A stretch of 64,000 nt of DNA from positions 7,408,468 to 7,472,467 of the forward strand of contig OZ025221.1 in the NCBI GenBank assembly GCA_964019055.1, given 5' to 3'. The stretch's first letter is position 1. Each line of letters begins with the position of its first letter. A model generated the notes under the pieces. It searched no databases, was not told where the DNA came from, and saw only the letters and a list, made by a program, of their open reading frames with translations. This document shows positions 63,869-64,000 of the stretch, one piece after another. Position numbers and translations under genes: made by a program. Source of the DNA: Anthopleura xanthogrammica. Taxonomy: Eukaryota > Cnidaria > Anthozoa > Actiniaria > Actiniidae.

Positions 63869-64000
63869 CTATTGACAGAAACAAGAATAAACTATAATCT
63901 AACACATTCCCAACTCCAATGCTGTTTCCAGAGGTTTCATTTGGGATTTGGTTACCTAGGATAACATTGTATGGGGAGAGGGAGGAGTGACAGATTTCTT

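Overview
The window is eukaryotic: AT-rich, intron-bearing, and full of microsatellites, minisatellites and miniature inverted-repeat transposons (MITEs). Domain content (ApeC/apextrin-type, CUB, Sushi, ShKT, CD2BP2-type GYF, RasGEF) points to a cnidarian, probably an anthozoan such as a stony coral. That assignment is an inference; no marker gene fixes it. All exons were read by eye from GT/AG sites, codon phase and domain continuity. No transcript data were available.

Layout. (1) 1-7.7 kb: an apparently complete DNA transposon of about 6 kb with ~310-bp terminal inverted repeats (TIRs). Its three-exon gene encodes 1589 aa combining paired zinc-binding modules, a transposase-like middle, a FEN1/XPG (PIN-like) nuclease-type domain and a tesmin/TSO1 CXC domain. 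(2) 7.9-57.1 kb: mainly minus-strand genes for modular cell-surface proteins. Three type I membrane receptors are SP-ApeC-CUB-stalk-TM-tail (7.9-13.9 kb), SP-Cys-rich-stalk-TM-tail (20.1-25.5 kb) and SP-ApeC-Sushi-stalk-TM-tail (48.7-57.1 kb). Their cytoplasmic tails are built from many small phase-2 exons, most carrying one NPxY or NxxY tyrosine motif. Between them lie short SP-ShKT-Thr-rich proteins with hydrophobic C-termini that look GPI-anchored (30.8-32.7 and 35.0-39.4 kb). A ~4-kb tandem duplication (23.2-27.6 versus 27.8-31.4 kb) created a chimeric, nonsense-mutated extra gene. (3) Plus-strand genes within this region: a small secreted protein (18.4-19.2 kb) and a compact RasGEF protein (45.8-47.7 kb). 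(4) 57-64 kb: tandem repeats, then an Rsa3-like ribosome-assembly gene on the minus strand, with an intronless CD2BP2 homologue inside one of its introns on the plus strand.

The receptor cluster shares one grammar. Extracellular exons are joined in phase 1 and cytoplasmic exons in phase 2, so ectodomains and signalling modules can be exchanged without frameshift. It reads as an actively rearranging family of recognition or adhesion receptors. An immune or self-recognition role is only an inference.
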